64,000 nucleotides of DNA. Source: Rhodopirellula halodulae (lineage in GTDB: Bacteria; Planctomycetota; Planctomycetia; Pirellulales; Pirellulaceae). How positions within the stretch are numbered: the stretch's first letter is position 1; each line of letters begins with the position of its first letter. The translations under genes were made by a program, and so were the position numbers. The notes beneath the pieces are model-generated. The model was not told the origin of the DNA and made no database searches. It saw only the letters and a program-made list of their open reading frames with translations. Location: NCBI RefSeq assembly GCF_020966775.1, contig NZ_JAJKFV010000029.1, forward strand, positions 1,419,001-1,483,000, read 5' to 3'. Of this stretch, positions 9,282-18,402 are shown one piece after another.

Positions 9282-10280
9282 GTGACGAGTTTGCTGCCAA
9301 TTGTGAATGAAGGCCTACCCACCGGAGTGGTGCCCACGTTTGCTTCTCGAATCGACGGCGGCATGCTGCGACGCAATCGGTTGGATCAGTTGCAGATCAA
9401 TCTTGGCAAACTTTGCAATCAAACCTGCACGCACTGTCATGTCGACGCAGGCCCGACCAAGAAACGCGAGAACATGGATGCTCATACGGCGGATCGGTTG
9501 TTGGAGTTGGTCGAAGGTTGTTCGAACCTGACCACCGTTGATCTGACTGGCGGTGCACCGGAGATGAATCCCAATTTTCGACGCATGGCCAAGACATTTC
9601 GCGAATCGGGTTTGCGAGTGATCGATCGTTGCAACCTGACGATCCTGAGTCAGCCTGGATATGAATGGGTAGCTCCGTTCTTGGCGGAACACGAAATGGA
9701 TGTCGTGGCATCGTTGCCGTGTTACTTGGAAGACAATGTCGACGGGCAGCGAGGCGATGGGGTGTTCGGCCGAAGCATCGAAGGTTTGTTGCGACTGAAT
9801 CAGCTGGGTTACCGCCAAGGCAGTTCCACGCACCGCTTGGATCTTGTGTACAACCCCACCGGACCGTCTTTGCCACCGGATCAGATGAAACTGGAAGCCG
9901 ATTACCGACGTGAATTGGCGGCGCGGTATGGCATCGAGTTCGGCAATTTGCTGACGATCACCAACATTCCCATTCGCCGCTATGCTCAGTTCCTACAGAA
10001 ACGCGGCCTGCTGGACGACTACCTGAAACTTTTGTCTGAAAACTTCAATGCCCGAGCCGCCGCGCAAGTCATGTGTCGCTCGTTGGTGTCGATCAGCTGG
10101 GACGGTCAAATCTTTGATTGTGATTTCAATCAGATGATCGAGCTGTCCAATCAACCACGTTCGATCTGGTCGATTGATTCGTTGGACGAACTGCTGGACC
10201 AACGCATTGCTCTGGCGGATCATTGTTATGGCTGCACCGCCGGCAGCGGCAGTGGTTGTGGCGGTGCGTTGTTGGATTGA
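9282..10280 (+). CDS. arsS: Arsenosugar biosynthesis radical SAM protein ArsS-like
   Basis: A 332-residue radical SAM enzyme. The iron-sulfur motif is CNQTCTHC at Cys45, Cys49 and Cys52, in the CxxxCxxC form. A VDLTGGAPEMNP strand follows near residue 87, and the Cys-rich C-terminal part (CRSLVSISWDGQIFDCDFNQ, then CYGCTAGSGSGCGG) fits the auxiliary region of the ArsS family, which transfers a deoxyadenosyl group onto dimethylarsenic. The GTG start is preceded by AAGGAATTCTGA. arsM lies 104 bp downstream on the same strand; this arsM/arsS pairing is the hallmark of the arsenosugar pathway. The family is well supported; the product is inferred. Confidence 0.85.
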   Translation: MTSLLPIVNEGLPTGVVPTFASRIDGGMLRRNRLDQLQINLGKLCNQTCTHCHVDAGPTKKRENMDAHTADRLLELVEGCSNLTTVDLTGGAPEMNPNFRRMAKTFRESGLRVIDRCNLTILSQPGYEWVAPFLAEHEMDVVASLPCYLEDNVDGQRGDGVFGRSIEGLLRLNQLGYRQGSSTHRLDLVYNPTGPSLPPDQMKLEADYRRELAARYGIEFGNLLTITNIPIRRYAQFLQKRGLLDDYLKLLSENFNARAAAQVMCRSLVSISWDGQIFDCDFNQMIELSNQPRSIWSIDSLDELLDQRIALADHCYGCTAGSGSGCGGALLD

Positions 10281-10384
10281 TCGTCGAGCTGGCTTCGCGT
10301 TCGCTTTCCATCGATGGTCGACGCTGCCGGAACCTTGTTTTGAATCACTTCTCGTTCTTTCTTCACCTTTGATCATTTAGAAAC

Positions 10385-11494
10385 ATGTCCTCATTGAACG
10401 TCGAAGCCGCTGTCCGCGAGCGTTACGCGCAAGCCGCCCAAGAACGAGAAGCAGAACTGTGTTGCCCGGTCGATTACGACGCGAAATATTTGAAGGTGAT
10501 TCCTCAGGAAGTGATCGACCGCGACTACGGCTGTGGTGATCCGTCAAAACATGTTCGACCGGGCGAGACTGTGTTGGATTTGGGCAGCGGCGGTGGCAAA
10601 ATCTGTTTCATTGCATCGCAGGTGGTGGGAGCCGAAGGACGGGTCATCGGCGTCGACATGAACGACGACATGTTGCAATTGGCTCGTGCGTCGCAACCCA
10701 AAGTGGCTGAAGCAATCGGCTACGACAACGTTTCGTTCCGCAAAGGCAAAATCCAAGACCTCGCAATCGATCGCGATCAAGTTCAGCGTTACCTCGCCGA
10801 GCGTCCGGTCAGTGACGACGCCAGCTTGCGTGCGTTGGAGGCTTACCTTGCCGAGCAACGGCGCGAGTCGCCCATGATCGATGACGAGTCGATCGACGTG
10901 GTCGTGAGCAATTGCGTGCTGAACTTGGTCGACGCGGATGAAAAGGAACTGTTGTTCGATGAAATCTTTCGAGTCTTGCGGCCCGGCGGCCGCGCGGTCA
11001 TCAGCGATATCGTTTGTGACGAGGAAGTGCCGGAAGAAATGCAAGCGGATCCGGAACTCTGGAGCGGTTGTATCTCTGGTGCGTATCAGCAAGCCGCTTT
11101 CTTGCAGGCATTTGAATCCGCCGGATTTGAGGACATCCAAATCGCTGCGTTGCAGTTGGAGCCTTGGCGGGTCGTCGAAGGCATCGCGTTTCGTTCGATG
11201 ACCGTGATCGCAACTCGCCCCGAGGAGGAACTAGTGGAAGGTCAGGATTTGAATGGCGCAGGAACCATCGACGGTTGCCAACGGGTCTATCGTGGGCCGT
11301 TCAAATACGTCTGCGATGACGCGGGGCGGATGTACACGCGTGGCGAGGTTTGCACCGATGATTTGGCGGCAGCTGCCTCGCGAGAAACCATCGCCGATCA
11401 TTTCGCCGTTTACACCAGCGATGCAAACGCAAAGCCCAAAAACTTCGCCCTGCCAACGGCAAGCGACTGTTGCTCCGGCGACAGCTGTTGCTGA
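10385..11494 (+). CDS. arsM: Arsenite S-adenosylmethionine methyltransferase ArsM-like
   Basis: A 369-residue class I methyltransferase that would convert arsenite to methylated arsenicals. The SAM-binding motif I is VLDLGSGGGK near residue 63, and SGCISGAYQ near 228 matches the conserved Cys region of ArsM. Extra cysteines stand out: a CC pair at 26-27, Cys near 285 and 320, and a C-terminal DCCSGDSCC tail (361-369) that could bind As(III). An insertion of about 35 residues separates motif I and motif II. It follows arsS, so it would supply the dimethylated arsenic substrate. No arsR, arsB or arsC sits next to the pair, which argues for arsenolipid or arsenosugar synthesis rather than classical efflux. 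Confidence 0.83.
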   Translation: MSSLNVEAAVRERYAQAAQEREAELCCPVDYDAKYLKVIPQEVIDRDYGCGDPSKHVRPGETVLDLGSGGGKICFIASQVVGAEGRVIGVDMNDDMLQLARASQPKVAEAIGYDNVSFRKGKIQDLAIDRDQVQRYLAERPVSDDASLRALEAYLAEQRRESPMIDDESIDVVVSNCVLNLVDADEKELLFDEIFRVLRPGGRAVISDIVCDEEVPEEMQADPELWSGCISGAYQQAAFLQAFESAGFEDIQIAALQLEPWRVVEGIAFRSMTVIATRPEEELVEGQDLNGAGTIDGCQRVYRGPFKYVCDDAGRMYTRGEVCTDDLAAAASRETIADHFAVYTSDANAKPKNFALPTASDCCSGDSCC

Positions 11495-11695
11495 GCCATC
11501 ATTTGCCTAGCAGTATCTAAACTCCTTCCAATCTCAGTTTGGTGGGGGCCTCCTGCCACCCAAGTGCTCGCGTTGGGTTAGACTAGCCTTCGGTTCGCGG
11601 GGTGTTGAATGCCGACGTTGAAGACGAATCTTCGACGTCAGTGACAGAACAACACCGCCGCATGGGCACATCGAACGCAGGCGGGATTGTTTGGC

Positions 11696-14452
11696 ATGTC
11701 GGAAGTGGAGTTGGTAACAAGCAGCAAGACAAAGAGTCGACTTCTGTTGAAAATCTTGTTGGGCATCTTCTTGCTGTGTGCGGTCGTGGTCGCCGGCATC
11801 GGTCTGTTTCTCTATCAAGCGGAGCAGAGCCGACTGGCTGAATCAGCGGCATCGTCAGCCAACATGGTCGAGCGGATGAAACTGCAAGCCGAGCTGATGA
11901 AGTATCGGGACAGTACCAAGTTGACTCAGCGCGAGCTGGAGTCGGAAGAAATGGTGGCGTGCTTGGAGCGAGTGCCAATTGATCGAGCGACTCAAAAGAC
12001 GCGGCTCCGCGATGCGGTGAAGGCTCGTGCCAAAGTTGACCCGCACCTGAAGACGGCGTTGCTCGATGTATTCAACGCGCCGCTCGTTGGTGATCAACCG
12101 CCTGTCCAGTACTCGGACTTGGTCGATGAGTTCATGGCGGATGTCGACTTGATGTTGACGCGGTTTTCGAAACGCAACCAACGTCTTGAAGACGTATCGG
12201 GCATTCGAGCGGCACTTCGTCAGTGTTTGTCGGACGCGTATCGTTTTGACCCTCCTCCGGAGGATGATCTCGAGAGGGTGAAAGCGGCGGAAGCTGATGG
12301 GGATCCAATTGTCTTGTTCACGCTGTTCAAGGCAGATCCCAGCATATCCGAAGAGGATCAGTGGAAACGCGTGACAACCGCGTCGGATCGCATCGCCGAA
12401 TCGCCTGACTCGTTTGATCCAATCTTCGCCGCATTCGTCCACACCGATGCGTTGCGTTTCCACGCCAAGGACAAAAAATCGGATGGGTACGATGCGGCTG
12501 TTCGGCGGTTTCTTTCCTCATGGCCCGCGGCGTGGCAGGAAGCGTCCAAAAGAGAACCGAATACCGGACGTGATCACACCTGTCTGACGTTGTTGTCACT
12601 CTCGCTGGAACATTTGAATGCGGCGGCTCAAGTGGATTTGGTCAAGGGATTGGTCAATGCTGATGAGCCGAGCGTTCCCGCGTATGCGGTTCATCTGGTC
12701 GTTGGAGACCTGTTTCGTGAAGTCGCGTTTGATCATCGTGGCACGAAGTTCGTCTCAGAGACGGATGCTTCGGCGATGGAGTTGTTTGACAAATTTGCGA
12801 CCATCGCTTCGTCGCATTTCGTCGAGGCTTATTTGATGCGACCGGAGTTGGCGTTGTTGGCTCGTCGGCCTTTGAATATACAAATGGCGAATGGCAGCAC
12901 ACCGTTGTCGGTGCATCATTGGTTCAGGTTGTCACTGAGTGGGCACATTGATCATCAAAGCGTCTACGGCACTTACAGTTTGGCGCTGATGCCTCGTTGG
13001 GGCGGAAGCGAAGAACTGCAAAAACGTTTCGCAATGAAATGTCTGGAGACGAAGACCGAAGACGGGATCGTCGGCATGCAGTCCGGTCGTATCATGGAAG
13101 ATTATCTCACCAGGCACACAGCGGATGTCACGATGGTGGACGACCCGGCCAATGTGATGTGGGCAAAACGATCCATCGATGCTTGGAGGACACATCTTCA
13201 GTGCAACCGAAAGTTTCGATGCGGCATACTGAGTGCCGAGTTTGCCATGCGAATTCTGTGGGAAGCGGGCCAGTTCAAAGAGGTCGCTGAGTTCTTGGAG
13301 GTGCTGGGCGATCGCAGCCAAGACATCAATTGGGGAAAACTCAACATGGATGAGGCGGAGGTGCGTTTCATTTGCCAGATGGCCGATGGGCCGGCCTACC
13401 TGTTGTGGATGCCGATCCACCTGCAACTGGTCTTCAACAGTGAGCGATTGAATGACAGAAACACTTCGGCCTTGCATGCGAATTTGGATGAACTGCAGAC
13501 CGTTTGGCTCGACAACTCAGACTTCTTGGCATCGCGATTTCCTGGACTGTCAGACGAAGAACTTGCGTCAAAGCGGGCATACGCCAAACGTGTTTTGGAT
13601 CATCGACGGACGCAGCTGAATTTGTTGGAACGCTTTCATCGAGGCGAATTGATACATTTTACCACCGAAGAACTGGCCGCCAGCTTCACTCCAATCGGTA
13701 AGCCACAAAGCGTCGAACTACGATCCAGTGCGCAGTGCCAACGAGAAGCTGCTCAGCTCGCACTCGACATTGAAGGCGTAGTGCGGAATCAATCAGTCCA
13801 AGCCGACACGGTCGATACGCCGATCGATGAGCGAAACGAGTCGTTGGATGACATCGCTAATGTCCCCGGCGGATTTCGCGTGGCGACGGACTGGTTGGAT
13901 TACACATTTGTTCTTCGGAACCAAATTCGTTACCCATTGCCTGCGCGCTACGAGATCACAGCGACGTTCATTGAAGCACCCAATTCGCCGCATGGGGTCA
14001 GCTTGCTGTGTGGTCCGGATGGAAGGAGCGGGCTGTTCAATGAGCTTCGTGGCACGCAGATTCGTTTCTCACCAGGTGGCAAATTTCTGCTGACAGACGA
14101 GCTGCCTGAAAAGTGGGGGCAAACTCCTATCTTTCGTCAATGGATTTTGAAGGAGGCCAAGCAACGAACACGGCACCTGCGATTGGACATCGGTCGTCGC
14201 GGTTACCGAATTCTTGTTGATGGGGAGCAACTCCACGAGCGGGAAACGCCTCTTCGCACAGAAGGGCTGTTCCAGGTCGGGTGTGCTAGTTCACGCCGCT
14301 TTGACCAAACACCAGGCATCCCAATGGTGTTCAATGTCTACGACTTCCGAGTTCAAAGGTTGGAGGAAGCCCCGTTTGAAGAACCATCGTATGACGACTT
14401 GGATGGCTTGGATGGCTTGGATGGCGAAGCGGAAACGAACGGTTTCCTTTGA
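11696..14452 (+). CDS. Membrane-anchored protein of unknown function, 918 residues
   Basis: I recognise no family. One transmembrane helix near the N-terminus (LLLKILLGIFLLCAVVVAGIG, about residues 16-36) is followed by a long, mostly helical region rich in Glu, Arg and Leu. A more beta-rich C-terminal section (about 720-890, with GFRVATDWLDYTF and ISVDGEQLH-like strands) resembles a LamG/concanavalin-like or DUF1583-type jelly roll. The protein ends in an acidic LDGLDGLDGEAE tail. Topology is therefore an inner-membrane anchor with a large exported body. ATG 11696 is chosen; TTG 11687, three codons upstream, is possible. An SGNH-hydrolase gene follows about 330 bp downstream on the same strand. 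Confidence 0.6.
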   Translation: MSEVELVTSSKTKSRLLLKILLGIFLLCAVVVAGIGLFLYQAEQSRLAESAASSANMVERMKLQAELMKYRDSTKLTQRELESEEMVACLERVPIDRATQKTRLRDAVKARAKVDPHLKTALLDVFNAPLVGDQPPVQYSDLVDEFMADVDLMLTRFSKRNQRLEDVSGIRAALRQCLSDAYRFDPPPEDDLERVKAAEADGDPIVLFTLFKADPSISEEDQWKRVTTASDRIAESPDSFDPIFAAFVHTDALRFHAKDKKSDGYDAAVRRFLSSWPAAWQEASKREPNTGRDHTCLTLLSLSLEHLNAAAQVDLVKGLVNADEPSVPAYAVHLVVGDLFREVAFDHRGTKFVSETDASAMELFDKFATIASSHFVEAYLMRPELALLARRPLNIQMANGSTPLSVHHWFRLSLSGHIDHQSVYGTYSLALMPRWGGSEELQKRFAMKCLETKTEDGIVGMQSGRIMEDYLTRHTADVTMVDDPANVMWAKRSIDAWRTHLQCNRKFRCGILSAEFAMRILWEAGQFKEVAEFLEVLGDRSQDINWGKLNMDEAEVRFICQMADGPAYLLWMPIHLQLVFNSERLNDRNTSALHANLDELQTVWLDNSDFLASRFPGLSDEELASKRAYAKRVLDHRRTQLNLLERFHRGELIHFTTEELAASFTPIGKPQSVELRSSAQCQREAAQLALDIEGVVRNQSVQADTVDTPIDERNESLDDIANVPGGFRVATDWLDYTFVLRNQIRYPLPARYEITATFIEAPNSPHGVSLLCGPDGRSGLFNELRGTQIRFSPGGKFLLTDELPEKWGQTPIFRQWILKEAKQRTRHLRLDIGRRGYRILVDGEQLHERETPLRTEGLFQVGCASSRRFDQTPGIPMVFNVYDFRVQRLEEAPFEEPSYDDLDGLDGLDGEAETNGFL
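14399..14425 (+). repeat. 9-bp tandem repeat inside the C-terminus of the 918-residue protein
   Basis: Three copies of a 9-bp unit (TTGGATGGC, phase approximate) code for repeated Leu-Asp-Gly in the acidic tail. The number of copies could change by slippage without shifting the frame. Confidence 0.6.
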
Positions 14453-14786
14453 TCGATCACGATTCGGAGGATCGACATTTTCAAGCGTTCCGCCGTTTGC
14501 TTTGCAGTGTCGCTTCTTTCTCAGCCTGAGGTGCGGCAGGCACCCAACCATTGCTCCATCGAGATATGCTGGGGCGAGGTGTTGTTCGTATCGGGATTGG
14601 TGCCTCTGCCTCGATTTGTACGGGAGATTGTTTTGATGGACTGGCATCAATGGTGTACCGTGAAGTCTCGGTCTTTTCTTCACGCGAGCACCCTCTTCGA
14701 TTTGCTTGCGAGCCAACCCATCACCATTGCAGGATCTTTCGTTGACGGGCGAACTTTCGACTGACGGCGGCCTTGCAAAGGAGCAG
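14453..14786. other. Intergenic stretch before the SGNH-hydrolase gene
   Basis: 334 bp with no convincing gene or hairpin. The frame of the downstream gene extends back to an ATG at 14706, but its first 27 residues look non-coding. AAGGAG at 14778-14783 lies very close (3 nt) before ATG 14787. Confidence 0.4.
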
Positions 14787-16289
14787 ATGGGGGGGTCGAG
14801 AAACTCACGCCGCCGCTGGGGGATGCGGATCGCGGCGGTGTTTATAGCTTGCTTGCCGGTCTTGATGCTGGAGTTTGGCCTTCGCTTCTTCAGCGAAACG
14901 GGCTCTCGAGCCATCGACTACGATCCCTACGTCGGACTGCATCAGCTTCGGCCATTGTTTGTGCTAAACGAAGGTTCCAATCGATGGGAAATACCACCGG
15001 AGCGTTACAACTTCTTTCGGCCTGATTCTTTCCCAGCGACGAAAGCCTCCGGAACGCGGCGTGTTTTTGTTTTAGGTGGCTCGACCGTTCAAGGAAAACC
15101 TTTCGCGACGGAAACGGCCTTCTCGACTTGGTTGCGATTGAGGTTGCAATCCGCTGATCCGCAGTCGAACTACGAAGTCATCAATTGCGGTGGAACCTCC
15201 TACGCCAGTTACCGCGTGTCTAAGATCCTGGATGAAGTCTTGGAGTACGAACCCGATGCAGTTGTGCTGTACACCGGGCACAACGAATTCTTAGAGGACC
15301 GCACCTATGCGCACGTTCGCGACATGAACGCGGTCAGTCGCTGGGCGACAGGCATCGGCTCGAAACTGCATTCGGTTCGTTGGGTACAGTCGTTGTTTGA
15401 AGCGTCCTACGAACGGACGGAGTTGGCCGCGAGCGTGGAGACAATTTTGGACCAACCTGGTGGATTGAACAGCTATCAGCGTGACCCCCAATGGCAAAGC
15501 GGTGTCGAAAAACACTTTGCTAACACGCTGGAAAAGATCGCCGAACAAACGCGAAAGACTGATTTGCCTTTGATCATGTGCGTTCCCGCATCCGATTTGG
15601 TCAACACGCCACCCTTCAAGATACAAACGCGATCGGATTGGACCGAGGACGAAGAAAGTCGTTTTCGCACGGCATGGTCCATCGCCAGGGATTCGGATCA
15701 GAATCCACCTCGCCGCATCGATGCTCTTCGCGAATGTTTGTCAATGGATCCATTCCATGCGGGAGCGAACTATGCCTTGGGGCGGCTTCTTTATGATCGG
15801 GGCGACGTCGTGCAGGCACGGCAATATCTGACCGCAGCTCGTGACCACGATGTTTGCCCATTGCGAGCAACGAGTGCGATCGTTCAGGCGACCAAGGAGA
15901 TCGCCGCACGCTATCGGATTCCGCTCGTTGAGACGCCAACATTGCTGGACGAACGAGATTTTCGTGGCGTGTTGATTGCCGACCAAGTTCCCGACCCGAG
16001 TCGTTTTGTCGATCACGTGCATCCCAGTATTGCGGGACATCAAAAGATCGGTGCCGCGTTGACGCAGCAGTTTGAAAAGCTCGGTTGGGTGGAACTGACC
16101 GAGCAAAGCTCGGTGCGATACGAGAACGCCGTCAAAGAACATCTGAGCAAGCTCGACCAGGACTACTACGTTCGTGGCAAACAGCGTTTGGAAGGGTTAC
16201 GGTTGTGGACGATGGGACGGGCTGGGCAGCTCGCAACGGAGATGGCTGATGACCGATCCAGCCTGCGAGAAGAACTGCAACAACCCTGA
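14787..16289 (+). CDS. Membrane-anchored SGNH/GDSL-type hydrolase with TPR-like segment
   Basis: About 500 residues. After a basic N-terminus, a membrane helix (AAVFIACLPVLMLEFGLRFF) anchors it. The SGNH blocks are present: VFVLGGSTVQG with the nucleophilic Ser (about residue 99), a CGGTSYASYR block II, a YTGHNEFLEDR block III with Gly and Asn, and a DHVHPSIAGHQ block V with Asp and His. Between blocks III and V a segment of about 60 residues (DALRECLSMDPFHAGANYALG and so on) looks like one or two TPR repeats. Substrates are probably O-acyl groups on extracellular sugars or lipids, by analogy. The start could instead be 14706 or 14826. Confidence 0.72.
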   Translation: MGGSRNSRRRWGMRIAAVFIACLPVLMLEFGLRFFSETGSRAIDYDPYVGLHQLRPLFVLNEGSNRWEIPPERYNFFRPDSFPATKASGTRRVFVLGGSTVQGKPFATETAFSTWLRLRLQSADPQSNYEVINCGGTSYASYRVSKILDEVLEYEPDAVVLYTGHNEFLEDRTYAHVRDMNAVSRWATGIGSKLHSVRWVQSLFEASYERTELAASVETILDQPGGLNSYQRDPQWQSGVEKHFANTLEKIAEQTRKTDLPLIMCVPASDLVNTPPFKIQTRSDWTEDEESRFRTAWSIARDSDQNPPRRIDALRECLSMDPFHAGANYALGRLLYDRGDVVQARQYLTAARDHDVCPLRATSAIVQATKEIAARYRIPLVETPTLLDERDFRGVLIADQVPDPSRFVDHVHPSIAGHQKIGAALTQQFEKLGWVELTEQSSVRYENAVKEHLSKLDQDYYVRGKQRLEGLRLWTMGRAGQLATEMADDRSSLREELQQP

Positions 16290-16316
16290 TTCATCAATTG
16301 GCCTATGCAACCACGA

Positions 16317-17042
16317 TCAGTAGCCGGAGCTGCCGGTCGCGGTGATTTCAATCGCAGGCAAGCCAAGTTGCTCCCGTGCCTCGCCCAGCATCTCGGCCGT
16401 GCGACTGGCTCCGCAGCGACTCGCCCCGATGGCTCGCACTTCCAGCAAAGTCTTTAGATCGCGAACGCCGCCGGCCGCTTTGACTTGGACGTTTTCACCG
16501 GCGTGTTGACGCATCAATCGAAGGTCATCCATGGTGGCACCACCTGTGCCGTAGCCGGTGGAGGTTTTGACCCAGTCCACTTTGAGCTCAGTGCAGATCT
16601 CGCAGAGCTTGATTTTGTGTTCGTCTTGCAGGTAGCAGTTCTCAAAAATGACTTTGATCTTCTGGCCGGCCGCGTGAGTCAGTTCCGTTGCGGTGGCGAT
16701 TTCGTTTTGAACGTAATCCCAGTTGCCGCTGAGGACTTGTGAGATGTTGACCACGTAGTCGAGTTCTTCGCAGCCGTCTTCGATGGCCTTCTCTGCTTCG
16801 GCTTTTTTGATTGCGCTGGTATGGCCGCCATGTGGAAAGCCGATTGTGGTGGACGCTTTGACGCCGGTCCCCGCCAACTGTTCGGCACAGCGTTTGAGGT
16901 AGTACGGCAGAATGCAGACGCTGGCGACTTCATAGGCAATCGCCAAATCGATTCCGGTTTCCAAGTCTTTCTCGGTCAATGTCGGCGGCAGCAAAGAATG
17001 GTCCACCATTTTGGAAACGTCGTGGTATTCGAATTCGGCCAT
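16317..17042 (-). CDS. deoC: Deoxyribose-phosphate aldolase
   Basis: Cleaves 2-deoxyribose 5-phosphate to glyceraldehyde 3-phosphate and acetaldehyde. All three catalytic residues are visible: Asp95 in ELDYVVNI, the Schiff-base Lys159 in VKTSTGYG, and Lys188 in VKAAGG. At 241 residues it is close to the family norm. ATG 17042 is chosen; an in-frame TTG at 17093 would add 17 residues with no conserved content. Followed convergently by the SGNH gene; no other deo gene is adjacent. Confidence 0.93.
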   Translation of the reverse strand: MAEFEYHDVSKMVDHSLLPPTLTEKDLETGIDLAIAYEVASVCILPYYLKRCAEQLAGTGVKASTTIGFPHGGHTSAIKKAEAEKAIEDGCEELDYVVNISQVLSGNWDYVQNEIATATELTHAAGQKIKVIFENCYLQDEHKIKLCEICTELKVDWVKTSTGYGTGGATMDDLRLMRQHAGENVQVKAAGGVRDLKTLLEVRAIGASRCGASRTAEMLGEAREQLGLPAIEITATGSSGY

Positions 17043-17262
17043 GGTTGTGATTCCGGAGTAAAGTCTCGGTGAGGTGGTGTGCTGGGTGGACAAGCTTAGC
17101 GGGAGTCAAGGAAGGTCACAATTGATCCGGCGATGAGTGTCGAAACTGGGTGAACCGGGGGAATATCAAACGCAGCGGGGCTGCTACGATGCATCGTGCT
17201 CAGCAACCGGTCGTGAGGTTGTTCTTTGAGCGTCTTTCTACGGTCACTAGGTGAACTCATTC

Positions 17263-18225
17263 ATGCCACTTCATCCCCAAGCTCAGGCCCACGTCGAGAT
17301 GTTGCGTGAGTTGAACCCGCCTCGCTGGGAAGATTTGGGGGTGCAGAAGGCGCGACGTGGTTTCTCGGCTCTCAAGGAGAGTTTCGGTCCTGGACCAGAA
17401 ATGCATTCCGTCGAGGACAAACGATTGTGCGGCTTGGATCCTGATGGAGTCTCGTTGGAGGTGCCCGTTCGAATATATCGTCCCACCAACTCCGGTGCTC
17501 CACAGCCCGTTGCGATGTTTTTTCACGGTGGCGGATGGGTTCTGGGAGACATCGAGAGTCACGACACAACGTGCCGTCGATTGGCCGCGGCGTCGAATGC
17601 CGTGGTGGTGTCGGTGGACTACCGACGCTCGCCCGAAACTCCGTTTCCCGGGCCATTGCATGATTGTTATGTTGCGACGATGGCGGTCGCGAAAGCGGGG
17701 GCTGATTTGCGTGTGGATGCCGATCGGATGGTCGTTGTCGGTGACAGTGCGGGTGGCAACTTAGCCGCGTCGGTGGGACTGCTCGCTCAGCATGCTGCGA
17801 GCGTGAATTTGAAATACGCGATGTTGTTGTATCCCGTGGTCACGCCGCACTTCGATTCGGCTTCTTACGAAGCGTTTGAATCTGGTTTTGGGTTGACCAA
17901 ACGGACGATGAAGTGGTTTTGGTCGAATTATCTCGGGCGAGACGTGGAAGAGAAGTCTGAGCACGCGGAGCCGCTGGCGGATCTCTTGCGAGCCGACTTT
18001 TCCGGGTTTCCAGCGACGCATGTTTTGGTTGCCGGTTATGACGTCCTACGGGATGAGGGGCTGGCGTTGGCGGATCGAATGGAAGCCGCTGGTGTATCGG
18101 TGACTCGTGAAAATGCGGACGACATGTTGCACGGGTATCTGCATTTCGCGGGACAGTTCGAAACGGGGGTGTCCGGTATGCGTGCTTTGGGGCAGCGGAT
18201 GGCGGAAGCGTTGAGCAGCGTTTGA
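17263..18225 (+). CDS. Alpha/beta hydrolase of the HSL/GDXG esterase family
   Basis: About 320 residues. It has the HSL-family oxyanion motif HGGG in FFHGGGWVLGD, the nucleophile motif GDSAGGNLA, the acid Asp in VAGYDVLRDEG, and the catalytic His in HGYLHFAG. The N-terminal cap (PPRWEDLGVQKARRGF) is typical. A likely ester or lactone substrate cannot be named. ATG 17263 has AGGTGA 7 bp upstream; GTG 17251 is the other possible start. A permease gene follows 177 bp downstream. Confidence 0.85.
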   Translation: MPLHPQAQAHVEMLRELNPPRWEDLGVQKARRGFSALKESFGPGPEMHSVEDKRLCGLDPDGVSLEVPVRIYRPTNSGAPQPVAMFFHGGGWVLGDIESHDTTCRRLAAASNAVVVSVDYRRSPETPFPGPLHDCYVATMAVAKAGADLRVDADRMVVVGDSAGGNLAASVGLLAQHAASVNLKYAMLLYPVVTPHFDSASYEAFESGFGLTKRTMKWFWSNYLGRDVEEKSEHAEPLADLLRADFSGFPATHVLVAGYDVLRDEGLALADRMEAAGVSVTRENADDMLHGYLHFAGQFETGVSGMRALGQRMAEALSSV

Positions 18226-18402
18226 ATTGATACATCTCTTTTTGACGCATAGCGACCTTGCTGCCAGCCGATGACGGAATTTCAGTACGCAGGGCGTCCG
18301 GCAGTTGGTCGATCGGAACGTGCGCGGTAGGCTGCGCAGCGTTCGTTCCTAATGCCGCCGGTGACCGATTTGCCGATGGCGACTTTGCGTTTGGAGAATG
18401 CA

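Noticed and set aside
9068-9310. 80-codon frame before arsS
   Set aside because: Overlaps the arsS start in another frame and has Cys/Arg/Pro-rich random composition.
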